A DNA stretch of 64,000 nt, taken from positions 107,690 to 171,689 of the forward strand of contig JAIXYK010000063.1 of NCBI GenBank assembly GCA_027490225.1, written 5' to 3'. Numbering within the stretch: position 1 is the first letter of the stretch; the number at the start of each line of letters is the position of its first letter. The notes beneath the pieces are model-generated. The model saw only the letters and a program-made list of their open reading frames with translations, was not told the origin of the DNA and did no database searches. Position numbers and translations under genes: made by a program. Positions 19,744-28,610 of the stretch are shown piece after piece. The stretch comes from Bacteroidota bacterium. Its GTDB lineage: Bacteria; Bacteroidota; Bacteroidia; M30B66.

Positions 19744-19954
19744 CTGGCTTCTATTTATAATATTTATGCTAATTCAGCGCATTGGGATTGCCCAAGGCAC
19801 AATTGATATGGCTGAAACTATGCGTAGTAACGGAAAAATTTACGTTGTAGTAGGAGTAATCAGCATTATTTTTCTTGGAATTATTATTTATCTCATCCGT
19901 TTGGATGGTAAGATAAGCAGAATTGAAAAAAAAATTAATAATACAGCGGAATGA
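19730..19954 (+). CDS. CcmD-like small membrane protein
   Basis: A 74-aa protein from the ATG at 19730; an upstream in-frame TTG at 19718 would add four residues. It has an N-terminal hydrophobic stretch (LLFIIFMLIQRIGIAQG) and a single well-defined helix near VVGVISIIFLGIIIYLIRLD, followed by a charged cytoplasmic tail (KISRIEKKINN). The position between ccmC and ccmE, and the single-helix-plus-basic-tail form, match CcmD, which stabilises the CcmC-CcmE complex. It overlaps ccmC by 14 bp and ccmE by 4 bp. Confidence 0.75.
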   Translation: MKSYNWLLFIIFMLIQRIGIAQGTIDMAETMRSNGKIYVVVGVISIIFLGIIIYLIRLDGKISRIEKKINNTAE

Positions 19955-20376
19955 AAAAATCACATATCATTGGAATAATACTAATTGCATTGGCGATTGG
20001 AGCTATTTTAAGCACTTTTTCGGATTCTAGCACTTACGCATCATTCAATGAGGCAATCAAAGAACCCGAAGAAGAATTTCATGTTGTAGGGAAATTAAAT
20101 AAATCAAAAGATATGGTTTATTTGCCTGAAAAAGATGCTAATTTATTTAGCTTCTATTTAACAGACAGAGAAGGAACAGAAAAGAAAGTATTATTCAATG
20201 GGGCCAAACCGCAAGATTTCGAACGTTCTGAACAAGTTGTGATAGTTGGAGAAATGAACGGAGAGGTATTTAACGCTAATAAAATTTTAATGAAATGCCC
20301 CAGCAAATATAATGATGGCAAAATGGAAGAAACAAGCCATGAAGCCGATAAAAAAATTAGTTTGAATAATAAATAG
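19951..20376 (+). CDS. ccmE: cytochrome c maturation heme chaperone CcmE, CXXXY type
   Basis: A 141-aa protein with an N-terminal membrane anchor (IIGIILIALAIGAIL) and a periplasmic OB-fold domain (FHVVGKL, FYLTDREG, VVIVGEM). The covalent heme-attachment site is MKCPSKYND near residues 113-121. It is a CXXXY motif, where well-studied proteobacterial CcmE has HXXXY. The protein carries heme from CcmC to the CcmF ligation machinery. ATGA overlap with the ccmD-like gene and a 6-bp gap to ccmF indicate one operon. Confidence 0.9.
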   Translation: MKKSHIIGIILIALAIGAILSTFSDSSTYASFNEAIKEPEEEFHVVGKLNKSKDMVYLPEKDANLFSFYLTDREGTEKKVLFNGAKPQDFERSEQVVIVGEMNGEVFNANKILMKCPSKYNDGKMEETSHEADKKISLNNK

Positions 20377-20382
20377 ATTAAA

Positions 20383-23001
20383 ATGGAAAAAGTTTTTGTG
20401 GGGGAAGAACTAATTTGGGGATTATTAGGTAATCTGTTTATAATTGCGGCCTTTCTAGGAGCTTTCTTTTCAGCAATCAGTTATTATTTTGCTCAAAAAG
20501 AAAATGATAACTCTTGGAAAAAACTTGCTCGCATAGGATTTAATATTCATACAATTGGTGTTTTAGGAATAATAGGAGTTTTATTTTACCTTTTATTTAA
20601 CCATAGATTTGAGTACCACTATGTTTGGCAACATAGCAATACTGCAATGCCAATGCAATATATACTTTCTTGTTTCTGGGAAGGACAAGAAGGTAGTTTT
20701 TTACTTTGGACTTTTTGGAACATGGTATTAGGAAATGTTTTGATTAGAACTTCAAAGAATTGGGAATTCTCAACAATGGCAATAGTTGCCATGGTTCAAG
20801 TTTTCTTGTCTTCTATGCTTTTGGGGATTTATATTGGAGATGTTCACTTAGGAAGCAACCCATTTTTACTTTTAAGAGAACATCCGGATTTTGTAAACTT
20901 ACCATTTGTTCAAAGCACAACTTATTTAGAGAAGTTAGATGGAAGAGGGCTAAATCCATTGTTGCAAAACTACTGGATGACAATTCATCCTCCTACCCTA
21001 TTTCTGGGTTTTGCATCTACCCTATTTCCATTTGCTTATGCTGTTGCCGGTATCTGGCAAAAAAAATACAGCGAATGGATTAATCCAGCGTTGAAATGGA
21101 CATTTTTTGGAATTAGTATTTTAGGCACAGGAGTTTTAATGGGAGGTGCTTGGGCTTATGAATCTCTTAGTTTTGGTGGATTCTGGGCATGGGACCCTGT
21201 AGAAAATGCTTCATTGGTTCCATGGATAACATTTGTTGCCGGCGGACATGTTATGCTCATAAATAAGAATAAAGGACAATCAATTACAACTGCATTTTTC
21301 TTAATTTTTATAACATTTATTTTGATTTTATATTCCACTTTTCTAACAAGAAGTGGAATACTTGGAGACACATCTGTGCATGCTTTTACTGATTTAGGAA
21401 TGAGCGGACAACTGCTAGTTTATTTGTTGTTTTTCATTTGGCTTCCAGCTGCTATTTCTATACCTAAAGGAACCTTTAAAATAATTTATTTAACATTAAG
21501 TTTTTCGTTATTAATATTTAGTCTTTTTACTGGTTTTTACAAATTAACAACTGTATTGTTTATTGCAGCTTCGCTTGGATTAATGCTTTATAATATTTCT
21601 AAAGCTACAAAAACAAAAGAAGAGGAAGAAGATCTTAGCTCCAGAGAATTCTGGATGTTTGTTAGTGCATTGGTTTTGTTAATTGCTGCTTTTCAAATAA
21701 CATTTAGCACCTCTACTCCTGTTATTAATAAGTTCCTAAGTGGAAATGTTGCTGATTTTTTTGGATGGTTAAATGGATTAATGCCAAATGCTCTTTTTGA
21801 GAAGTTGTCAGAAGCAAAATTAGCAACTCCAAAAGATGTTATTGGCCATTATAACGCTTGGCAAATACCCTTTGCCATTATTACTGCTTTATTAATTGGA
21901 ATTGGACATTTTTTAAAATATAAAAAAACAAATACTGCCGAATTAATTAAAAACACTTGGATTTCTGTGGTGTCATCTATTTTATTAACCCTAATCCTTT
22001 CATTGACTTTAGAAATAGATAATACTTTACTTATTTTATTGCTATTTGCATCTTTATTTGCAACAATTGCGAATATTGATTACTTGTTTAGAATTTTAAA
22101 GGGTAAATTAAAAAAGGCTGGTTCTTCTATTGCGCACATAGGTTTTGGAATGATTTTGCTTGGCTCATTAATTTCAGCTGGAAAAAAAGAAATTATCTCT
22201 CAGAATAATAGCAAATTCGACTTAGGGAAAGATTTTCCGAATAAAGAAAACATTCTTTTAGCGAGAAAAGATACTGTGGAAATGGGAGATTATCTGGTAA
22301 GTTACAGGGGAGATTCAACTTCAGGAATAAACGTTTATTACAACGTTGATTATTTGCAAAAGAATGAAAAAGGGGAAATAAAAAAACTTTTCACGCTTAA
22401 CCCATTTATACAAACCAATCCAAGAATGGGGAATGTGGCTGAACCTGCAACAAAGCATTATTTTAATAAGGATGTTTTCACACACATTACTTATGCGAAA
22501 ATGGAAGATCCAAAAGAAAAAAAGAATGGAGGATGGGAAGAAGCACAAGATTACGAGCTATCTATTGGAGACACTGTATTTACAAGTAATGCGATGGTCA
22601 TATTAAGTGGCGTAAATAGAAATGTAGATAAATTAAAAAATAAATTACAAGAAACAGACATTGCTATCGGCGCTCAATTAAATGTGTTAAGTATGAGCAG
22701 CGAGAAAGATATTGTGGAACCAATATTTGTTATTAGAGGTTTAACAAGTTTCGCAATAGATACTACGCTTGAGGCAAAAGGCTTGCAATTTAGCTTGTGG
22801 AAAATAGATCCGGAAAAAGAAGCTTTCCATGTTAGAATAAGAGAAAAGGCGAGCAATGCAGGAGATTTTATTATTATGAAAGCTATTATATTTCCAGGAA
22901 TTAATATTTTATGGATTGGCAGCATTCTTATGGCAATTGGAACAATCCTAGCAGTATGGTCGAGAGTTAAATTGCCTTCAAATGCAAAAGCCTCAGCTTG
23001 A
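20383..23001 (+). CDS. ccmF: cytochrome c heme lyase subunit CcmF
   Basis: 872 aa, longer than the ~650-aa proteobacterial protein. Many membrane helices are followed by a periplasmic domain (about 600-840) and a final helix (ILWIGSILMAIGTILAVWSR). The WWD heme-handling motif is GGFWAWDPVENASLVPW, near residues 264-280. An earlier segment has HSNTAMPMQYILSCFWEGQEGS, typical of CcmF. It ligates heme from holo-CcmE to apocytochrome c at the outer face of the inner membrane. No ccmH/ccmG is in the window, so the thiol-reduction partners lie elsewhere or are replaced. It overlaps the next gene by 20 bp. Confidence 0.94.
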   Translation: MEKVFVGEELIWGLLGNLFIIAAFLGAFFSAISYYFAQKENDNSWKKLARIGFNIHTIGVLGIIGVLFYLLFNHRFEYHYVWQHSNTAMPMQYILSCFWEGQEGSFLLWTFWNMVLGNVLIRTSKNWEFSTMAIVAMVQVFLSSMLLGIYIGDVHLGSNPFLLLREHPDFVNLPFVQSTTYLEKLDGRGLNPLLQNYWMTIHPPTLFLGFASTLFPFAYAVAGIWQKKYSEWINPALKWTFFGISILGTGVLMGGAWAYESLSFGGFWAWDPVENASLVPWITFVAGGHVMLINKNKGQSITTAFFLIFITFILILYSTFLTRSGILGDTSVHAFTDLGMSGQLLVYLLFFIWLPAAISIPKGTFKIIYLTLSFSLLIFSLFTGFYKLTTVLFIAASLGLMLYNISKATKTKEEEEDLSSREFWMFVSALVLLIAAFQITFSTSTPVINKFLSGNVADFFGWLNGLMPNALFEKLSEAKLATPKDVIGHYNAWQIPFAIITALLIGIGHFLKYKKTNTAELIKNTWISVVSSILLTLILSLTLEIDNTLLILLLFASLFATIANIDYLFRILKGKLKKAGSSIAHIGFGMILLGSLISAGKKEIISQNNSKFDLGKDFPNKENILLARKDTVEMGDYLVSYRGDSTSGINVYYNVDYLQKNEKGEIKKLFTLNPFIQTNPRMGNVAEPATKHYFNKDVFTHITYAKMEDPKEKKNGGWEEAQDYELSIGDTVFTSNAMVILSGVNRNVDKLKNKLQETDIAIGAQLNVLSMSSEKDIVEPIFVIRGLTSFAIDTTLEAKGLQFSLWKIDPEKEAFHVRIREKASNAGDFIIMKAIIFPGINILWIGSILMAIGTILAVWSRVKLPSNAKASA

Positions 23002-23761
23002 TAAAATTCTAATTATTGGTACAGGAGGATTAGCTTTATCTTTTTCGACTGCATTGGTAAAATGTGGAATCTATAATGTGTATTCAGAGGGCTCTAATTC
23101 TAAAAAGACAAATGAATTCTGCAGGAAAAATAAAACAGTTAATTTTAATGCGTTAGAAGATAAAAATGATTTAATTATTTTATTGGCTGTACCTGATTCT
23201 CAAATAGAAATATGCGCCAAAAAATATGCAAAATTCGGTAAATTATTGGTTCATTTTTCAGGCACAACTCCTTTAGAAATATTAACAAAATATTTAAATA
23301 ATGCAGCCGTTTGCTGGCCCTTGGAAAGTTTTAGCAAATCAAAAAAAGTGAATTTATCAAAAATAACATGTGTAATAGGTTCTTCAAATGATTACTCTCA
23401 TAATATTTTATTTGATTTAATAAATTCAATAAAGGCGAAATATATTATACTGAATAATGAAGAAAGAATGAAGCTGCATTTAACAGCTGTAATGCTTAAT
23501 AATTTTACTTATCATTTATTTACATTAATAAAAAACTGGACTAAAAACGAAGAATTAGACTTAACACTTCTCAATGGACTATTCAAGAGTACTATCTCTT
23601 CTTTAAATAAAGATGATGAAGGGAAAAATCAAACAGGACCAGCAAAAAGAAATGACCAAGAAGTAATAAAGCAACATTTAGAATTATTAAAAAATTACCC
23701 TGCCTTGCAGAATATTTATATGGTATTTACTAAATCTATTATTGATAAATACAGTAATTAA
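22982..23761 (+). CDS. Rossmann-fold and DUF2520 domain protein
   Basis: A 259-aa protein. The N-terminal NAD(P)-binding fold has ILIIGTGGLALSFSTAL (about residues 9-25), with ILLAVPDSQIE further on. The C-terminal helical DUF2520 half (about 130-255) has CWPLESFSK, HLTAVMLNNF and the TGPAKRND motif. Members resemble the F420-dependent NADP oxidoreductase/6-phosphogluconate dehydrogenase superfamily, but the substrate is unknown. It starts inside the ccmF 3' end and abuts the UbiA gene. Confidence 0.88.
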   Translation: MQKPQLDKILIIGTGGLALSFSTALVKCGIYNVYSEGSNSKKTNEFCRKNKTVNFNALEDKNDLIILLAVPDSQIEICAKKYAKFGKLLVHFSGTTPLEILTKYLNNAAVCWPLESFSKSKKVNLSKITCVIGSSNDYSHNILFDLINSIKAKYIILNNEERMKLHLTAVMLNNFTYHLFTLIKNWTKNEELDLTLLNGLFKSTISSLNKDDEGKNQTGPAKRNDQEVIKQHLELLKNYPALQNIYMVFTKSIIDKYSN

Positions 23762-23762
23762 T

Positions 23763-24758
23763 ATGCTACACTTTTTCAAATTGATAAGATTTCCTAATTT
23801 AATAATCATTGCTTTAACAATGATTGGTGTGCGGTATGGTTTATTAGAACCATTATGGAGGTCAGTGATTAAAGATATGCTTGAAAGAGGTTTTTTGGTT
23901 CGGGGAATGGGCTTACACATGTCAGGTATTAACTTTTCTTTGTTAGTTATCAGTACAGTTTTAATTGCTGCTGCAGGCTATATAATAAATGATTATTTTG
24001 ACACTAAAACTGACAGAATAAATAGGCCAAATAAAGTTGTGATTGGTAAAATAATACAAAGGAGAGCTGCAATTATTCTGCATATCTCATTAAGTTTTGT
24101 AGGTTTACTTATAGCTATTTATTTAGCATATAATGCTGGAAATATAAAACTGGCATTATTACAATTATTTAGTATTACCGCATTATGGTTTTACTCTACT
24201 CATTTAAAAAAACAGTTATTAGCCGGAAATATTTTAATTGCTTTATTGGCAGCATTGGTTCCAATAACAACTGGAATGTTTGAATTTGCTTCGGGAGCAA
24301 TTACAAATCTGCAAATATTAAATAATTCTGCACCAGAAATGGGAAGTTATGTTTTGAAAAAGGGAGCCTTTATTGTAATTGGATATGCTGCTTTTGCATT
24401 TCTTTCCAATTTATTTAGAGAAATTATTAAGGATATAGAAGATCTTGAAGGAGACATAGCTGATGGTTGCAGAACATTGCCAATTGTAATAGGTGAAGAG
24501 CCTTCTAAATTTATTGCAATGAGTTTAATTATATGCACTTCTATTTTCTTAGGATTAGTACAACAATATATTTGGAAGTGGGATTTAATTATCCTTTTTT
24601 ATTTTACAATATTTGCTGTCCAGGCTCCATTGCTTTATATTCTATATATTTTATGGAATGCTTACGATAAATTTTCATACAGCAAAGCTTCTGTAGTTTG
24701 TAAAATAATAATTACAACTGGTGTTATTTCTATGTTTATTTTTAGTTTTATTCAATAA
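23763..24758 (+). CDS. UbiA-family prenyltransferase
   Basis: The ATG at 23763, one base after the preceding stop, is preferred over the in-frame upstream start at 23742. It gives MLHFFKLIRFPN, the usual family N-terminus, and 331 aa. The first Asp-rich motif is NDYFDTKTDRINRP and the second is DIEDLEGDIADGCRTLP, both needed for Mg-diphosphate binding. About eight to nine helices surround them. In Bacteroidota this genomic position (next to maf) usually carries a geranylgeranylglycerol-phosphate geranylgeranyltransferase-like annotation. The acceptor cannot be read from sequence, and menaquinone or other lipid roles remain possible. Confidence 0.87.
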   Translation: MLHFFKLIRFPNLIIIALTMIGVRYGLLEPLWRSVIKDMLERGFLVRGMGLHMSGINFSLLVISTVLIAAAGYIINDYFDTKTDRINRPNKVVIGKIIQRRAAIILHISLSFVGLLIAIYLAYNAGNIKLALLQLFSITALWFYSTHLKKQLLAGNILIALLAALVPITTGMFEFASGAITNLQILNNSAPEMGSYVLKKGAFIVIGYAAFAFLSNLFREIIKDIEDLEGDIADGCRTLPIVIGEEPSKFIAMSLIICTSIFLGLVQQYIWKWDLIILFYFTIFAVQAPLLYILYILWNAYDKFSYSKASVVCKIIITTGVISMFIFSFIQ

Positions 24759-24763
24759 ATAAT

Positions 24764-25348
24764 ATGTTGTTACAAGAGAAATTAAAAGGAAAAAAAATAT
24801 TATTGGCCTCAAAATCTCCAAGGCGACATTATTTATTAAAGGAACTTGGGCTAGAATTTGAGTTATTAGATATAGAAGTTGAAGAAGAATATCCAGACAA
24901 GTTAAAGAGGGAATCTATTCCTTTGTTTCTTTCTAAACTTAAAGCAGAGGCTGCAAAAACTTCTTTAAAAGAAAATGAAATTGTTATTACTGCAGATACA
25001 GTTGTTTGGATTGGGAATATGGTTTTAAATAAACCAAAAGATTTAAATGATGCTAAATTAATGCTTAATAAATTATCGGGTAAAATGCACGAGGTAATAA
25101 CTGCTGTAAGTATTAATTCCATTAATAAAACAACCTCCTTTTATGTTGTTTCAGAAGTTTGGTTTAAATCATTAAGAGAAGAGGAAATTAGTTTTTATGT
25201 AGAACAATTTAAACCATTGGATAAAGCAGGCGCTTACGGAGCTCAAGAATGGATTGGTTATATTGGTGTAGAAAAAATGAATGGGTCCTATTTTAATGTA
25301 ATGGGCCTTCCTTTACATGAATTATATGAGGAATTATTAGTTTTCTAA
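24764..25348 (+). CDS. maf: Maf-like nucleotide pyrophosphatase
   Basis: A 194-aa complete Maf protein. It has LLASKSPRRHYLL (residues ~14-26), the catalytic Asp in ITADTVV, NKPKD, the conserved LSGKMHEVITAV, and the GAYGAQ motif. Maf proteins hydrolyse non-canonical or modified nucleoside triphosphates to monophosphates in the cytosol (house-cleaning); some affect septum formation. It is 5 bp after the UbiA stop and the last gene of the ccm operon. Confidence 0.94.
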   Translation: MLLQEKLKGKKILLASKSPRRHYLLKELGLEFELLDIEVEEEYPDKLKRESIPLFLSKLKAEAAKTSLKENEIVITADTVVWIGNMVLNKPKDLNDAKLMLNKLSGKMHEVITAVSINSINKTTSFYVVSEVWFKSLREEEISFYVEQFKPLDKAGAYGAQEWIGYIGVEKMNGSYFNVMGLPLHELYEELLVF

Positions 25349-25388
25349 AACTCATATTTTTTTATAAATTGCGTTCATAATCATCGCT

Positions 25389-27176
25389 ATGAAACGTTTA
25401 TTTTTTTTAGTCCTTCTTTTAATAAATTATTATTCGGCATCTGCACAAGTAGGTAATTCTACCTGCGCGAGTGCCATTCAAGTTTGTCCAGATATTGGTG
25501 CTACTTATCCTGCAACTACAAACGGTCCTGCAGCTGAAGTAGGACCAGACTATGGTTGTTTAGGATCAGAACCAAACCCTGCGTGGTTTTATTTTCAGGT
25601 AAATACTCCAGGCTCACATGTTATCAATATTACAAATACAGGATTAAATGATTTAGACTTTATAATTTGGGGACCATTTTCCTCTTTAGCTGGATATTGC
25701 AATCAATTAACTGCTGCAAATACTGTGGATTGCAGTTACGCCGGTGGTTCAACAGAAAGCGCCTCTTTTACCTCTACAAATGCAGGAGACTTTTATGTGC
25801 TTTTAATTACAAATTTTTCTAATGATGAAACAAATGTTAATTTCATTCAAACTTCAGGCACTGGAAATTTCAACTGTGAATTCACTGGAACATGTTTAAT
25901 ATCTTTAACTACAGCGAATGTTGGAACTTGTGACTCTTTAACTAATCAATACAATGTTTCTGGATTAATTTACACATTTAATTCACCTACTAGCGGTAAT
26001 TTAACTGTAAGCTGTTTAGGAGTAAACGCTGTTTATAATGCAACTTTGCCTTCACCTATTCCATACACACTTACAGGATTACCTAGTAATGGAGCAGCTA
26101 CTACAATAAATTTTCAATATTCTGCAATTAGTGAATGCTCAGCAACAAAAGCAATTACTGCTCCGGCTGGTTGCTTACCCTGTACTGCTACTGTCTCACA
26201 AAATGGACCAATATGCGAAGGTGATGATTTGATTTTAACAACGAATTTTTCAGGAAATGCTACTTATCAATGGACTGGTCCTAATGGGTTTACTTCGACA
26301 GCTCAAAATCCAACTATTGAAGGAGTAGATCAATTAGCATCAGGCACTTATACTGTTTTAATTACAGGTCAAAATTGTGTTGGTGAAAGGTCTGTAGATG
26401 TTGAAATTGTGTCTGTTCCCAAGCCTGTAATTTTTGAAGCTGGAACAGAAGTATGTGAAGGTGAAATATTATTTTTGGGGGCTCAGGAAGTTCCTGGAGC
26501 CGTATTTACATGGATTGGCCCTAATGGGTTTTCTGCAAATGCTCGAAACACACAAATTTTAAATAGTACACCAGAAAATTCGGGGGAATACATTGTACAA
26601 ATGACATTAAATAATTGCAGCAACAGAAGCGATACTGTTCAAGCTACGGTATTTGCCTCTCCAGTTGCGACCATCATAGGCGATAGTATTCATATTCCTG
26701 GAAGCACTGCTGTTTTTAATGTAAATGGTGAAGTTGGTTATACTTATTTCTGGATTTTTGGAGGAAATACAGGGTTAATTAATAATACACTTTATACCAA
26801 TGATAAAGATAGTGTAATTGTTTTTTGGAAAAATCTAGAGGGAGAATTAAATGTACAATTAATTATAGAAGATGAAAATGGTTGCCAGAGTAAACCAGAT
26901 TTAATGAATGTTTTTGTTACCAATTCTACTGGTATTAATTCCGCAAATAAAAACATATTAAATATTTATCCAAATCCTGCAAAAAGCGAGTTGTATGTGA
27001 ATGCAAGTGATGGAGAATACGAAGTTTTTGATGCATTAGGTAAAAAAGTTATGCAAGGTAAAATTCTATCAGAGAAATATTTAATCAATATTAATTCGCT
27101 GGAAAATGGAATTTATTTTATAACAATAAAAAACTCAACAGGAAATTACTGGAATAAAATTGTTGTAGAAAAATAA
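25389..27176 (+). CDS. T9SS-exported Ig/PKD-like surface protein
   Basis: A 595-aa secreted protein with a signal peptide (residues 1-19, ending SASA). The N-terminal ~150-aa beta domain has the pattern STCASAIQVCPD... LGSEPNPAWFYFQV... DLDFIIWGPF, common at the N-terminus of Bacteroidota extracellular proteins. Ig-like modules follow, two of them with near-identical QWTGPNGF / TWIGPNGF cores. It ends in a T9SS type A sorting domain (IYPNPAKSELYV, ENGIYFITI). Function is unknown, probably adhesive or envelope-associated. It has no clear link to the maf gene 40 bp upstream. Confidence 0.87.
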   Translation: MKRLFFLVLLLINYYSASAQVGNSTCASAIQVCPDIGATYPATTNGPAAEVGPDYGCLGSEPNPAWFYFQVNTPGSHVINITNTGLNDLDFIIWGPFSSLAGYCNQLTAANTVDCSYAGGSTESASFTSTNAGDFYVLLITNFSNDETNVNFIQTSGTGNFNCEFTGTCLISLTTANVGTCDSLTNQYNVSGLIYTFNSPTSGNLTVSCLGVNAVYNATLPSPIPYTLTGLPSNGAATTINFQYSAISECSATKAITAPAGCLPCTATVSQNGPICEGDDLILTTNFSGNATYQWTGPNGFTSTAQNPTIEGVDQLASGTYTVLITGQNCVGERSVDVEIVSVPKPVIFEAGTEVCEGEILFLGAQEVPGAVFTWIGPNGFSANARNTQILNSTPENSGEYIVQMTLNNCSNRSDTVQATVFASPVATIIGDSIHIPGSTAVFNVNGEVGYTYFWIFGGNTGLINNTLYTNDKDSVIVFWKNLEGELNVQLIIEDENGCQSKPDLMNVFVTNSTGINSANKNILNIYPNPAKSELYVNASDGEYEVFDALGKKVMQGKILSEKYLININSLENGIYFITIKNSTGNYWNKIVVEK

Positions 27177-27189
27177 ATTAAATAATATT

Positions 27190-28368
27190 TTAATTTACTA
27201 TTATTTTAATGTTTGTTTTGTTTGATTGAAGGAAATAAATTCCAGGGGAAAGTCCTTTAATAAATCCTTGATTTACATTTGCAACAAAGTTTCCATTAAT
27301 AGAGAATATTTTCCCATTTATCTTTTCAGGAATTGTATACTCAGTAAAAGAAGAAATTACAATACTATTAATTGCTTTTGACGAAATTTTATCTTGTCCA
27401 ACAGTAATATCAAACGAAATCAACTGCTGAAAAAAGGCGGCCATGCTATCTGTTTCTTCTTCCCAAAATGGAAAATATGCCGGATTGTGCAGCCAGTGAG
27501 AATTAAACTGATTACTAGTTTGGTAATTATAAATGATATGCCCTGAAGAAATATTGTTTTGTTCTAAAATTGGCAAAACTGATGTTATTCCGCAGGCTTG
27601 TGGAAAGCTATTTTCGCAGTTTCCATAATTCCACCATTTTCCGCATTCTAAAGGAATCTGGTAGGCATCGGCGGAATTATTAAACATAATAACTGCTGGT
27701 TTTTGGCCATTGTTGATATGTTGCGGGAATAAAAATGCAGCTGAAAATGTCGCAACTGCTTTGATACTTGGGAATGAAGGTTCACCTGTGATTGGACCTA
27801 AATCAATACAATTGCTTGGAATTTCGTCGGGCAGATCTGTATATGCAGCTCCAATTGCGGCATAGCCTCCTGCACTCCAACCAGTTAAAAAAATGTTATT
27901 TGTATCAATTTGATATTCATTAAAATTGCTTTTGAAGAAAGTGAGTGCTTTGTTTATATCTTGCACTGAACGAAACCAAGCGCGAAAAGCTTCCGCAGAA
28001 TCTGTTGGACAATCTGCGCCGGGCCAACCAAGCCGATAATTAATTGCAGCGCATACATACCCTAATTTTGCAAACTTAAAAGAAAGGCTATCCATAAGTA
28101 ATGCATTGCCAGAAGTAAAACCACCACCATGCACTAAGATTAGTAAAGGAGAAGATGGGCAAGTATTCTCAGTAGCTTTAACAAGTCTTGCAGTTGGGAG
28201 GAAATTATTCCCAGCAAAATCTAATTGAACAGGAGCGTATTGAATTGCAGGTACTATGCTTAATTCTGAATACTGAATTTCCGTAAATATAGTGCAAGAA
28301 TTTTGCGAGTAAAGGTGAGAATTGCAAATAATCACCATAATGAATGTAAATCTGCAAAAATATTTCAT
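27190..28368 (-). CDS. T9SS-exported alpha/beta-hydrolase (carboxylesterase-like)
   Basis: A 392-aa protein. A signal peptide (residues 1-21) is followed by an alpha/beta-hydrolase domain. The oxyanion-hole motif HGGGF is at LILVHGGGFTSG (near residue 78) and the nucleophile elbow is GWSAGGYAA (near 164). A later Asp (NNSADAYQIP) and a His (SGHIIYNYQ or HWLHNPAY) could complete the triad. This is the hormone-sensitive-lipase/BD-FAE-like branch, acting on ester bonds of short acyl or polysaccharide substituents. The last ~65 residues (GKIFSINGNFV, LSPGIYFLQS) resemble a T9SS sorting domain, so the enzyme should act outside the outer membrane. Convergent with 25389. Confidence 0.88.
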   Translation of the reverse strand: MKYFCRFTFIMVIICNSHLYSQNSCTIFTEIQYSELSIVPAIQYAPVQLDFAGNNFLPTARLVKATENTCPSSPLLILVHGGGFTSGNALLMDSLSFKFAKLGYVCAAINYRLGWPGADCPTDSAEAFRAWFRSVQDINKALTFFKSNFNEYQIDTNNIFLTGWSAGGYAAIGAAYTDLPDEIPSNCIDLGPITGEPSFPSIKAVATFSAAFLFPQHINNGQKPAVIMFNNSADAYQIPLECGKWWNYGNCENSFPQACGITSVLPILEQNNISSGHIIYNYQTSNQFNSHWLHNPAYFPFWEEETDSMAAFFQQLISFDITVGQDKISSKAINSIVISSFTEYTIPEKINGKIFSINGNFVANVNQGFIKGLSPGIYFLQSNKTNIKIIVN

Positions 28369-28429
28369 AATCGTAATTTATGAGATTTTTCTTATTAACC
28401 GTAAATGCACAAATATATCAATAAAGCTG

Positions 28430-28511
28430 CGCCCCAGATTGCAATGGAAAGCCCGCACCCCGAAAGCTTTCGGGGGAGGACTTGAAATGAAAAGCTGGAA
28501 ATGGCGCCCGA
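28430..28511 (+). ncRNA. two-fold symmetric element with 18-bp palindrome (candidate RNA or repeat)
   Basis: A GC-rich island lies inside AT-rich intergenic DNA between two divergent genes. The perfect palindrome CCCCGAAAGCTTTCGGGG (28458-28475) is flanked by two near-identical direct-repeat arms: GATTGCAATGGAAAGC (28437-28452) and GACTTGAAATGAAAAGC (28479-28495), 14 of 16 aligned bases the same. It ends in GGCGCCCGAATAAA. It has no coding potential of its own. I recall similar arrangements in other Bacteroidota intergenic regions but cannot name a family. Strand is assigned arbitrarily as the direction in which the arms read. Confidence 0.5.
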
Positions 28512-28583
28512 ATAAAACATAACTACCTGATTTTATAATGGTTAAAATATAATAAAAATAAACAGTCGGGAGTATAAATTGAC

Positions 28584-28591
28584 TAATTTCG
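28584..28591 (+). promoter_or_regulatory. putative -7 box for the DUF1573-yajC-ybbR-coaE cluster
   Basis: TAATTTCG, the TTCG variant of TAnnTTTG, lies 19 bp before the start codon at 28611. No clear -33 box was found. Confidence 0.35.
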
Positions 28592-28610
28592 CACATTAAA
28601 TTTTTAAAAA

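Noticed and set aside
27178..27206. AT-only inverted repeat (AAATAAT/ATTATTT) between the convergent genes at 27.18 kb
   Set aside because: Pure A/T pairing in an AT-rich context is weak and expected by chance; part of it lies in the esterase C-terminal codons.
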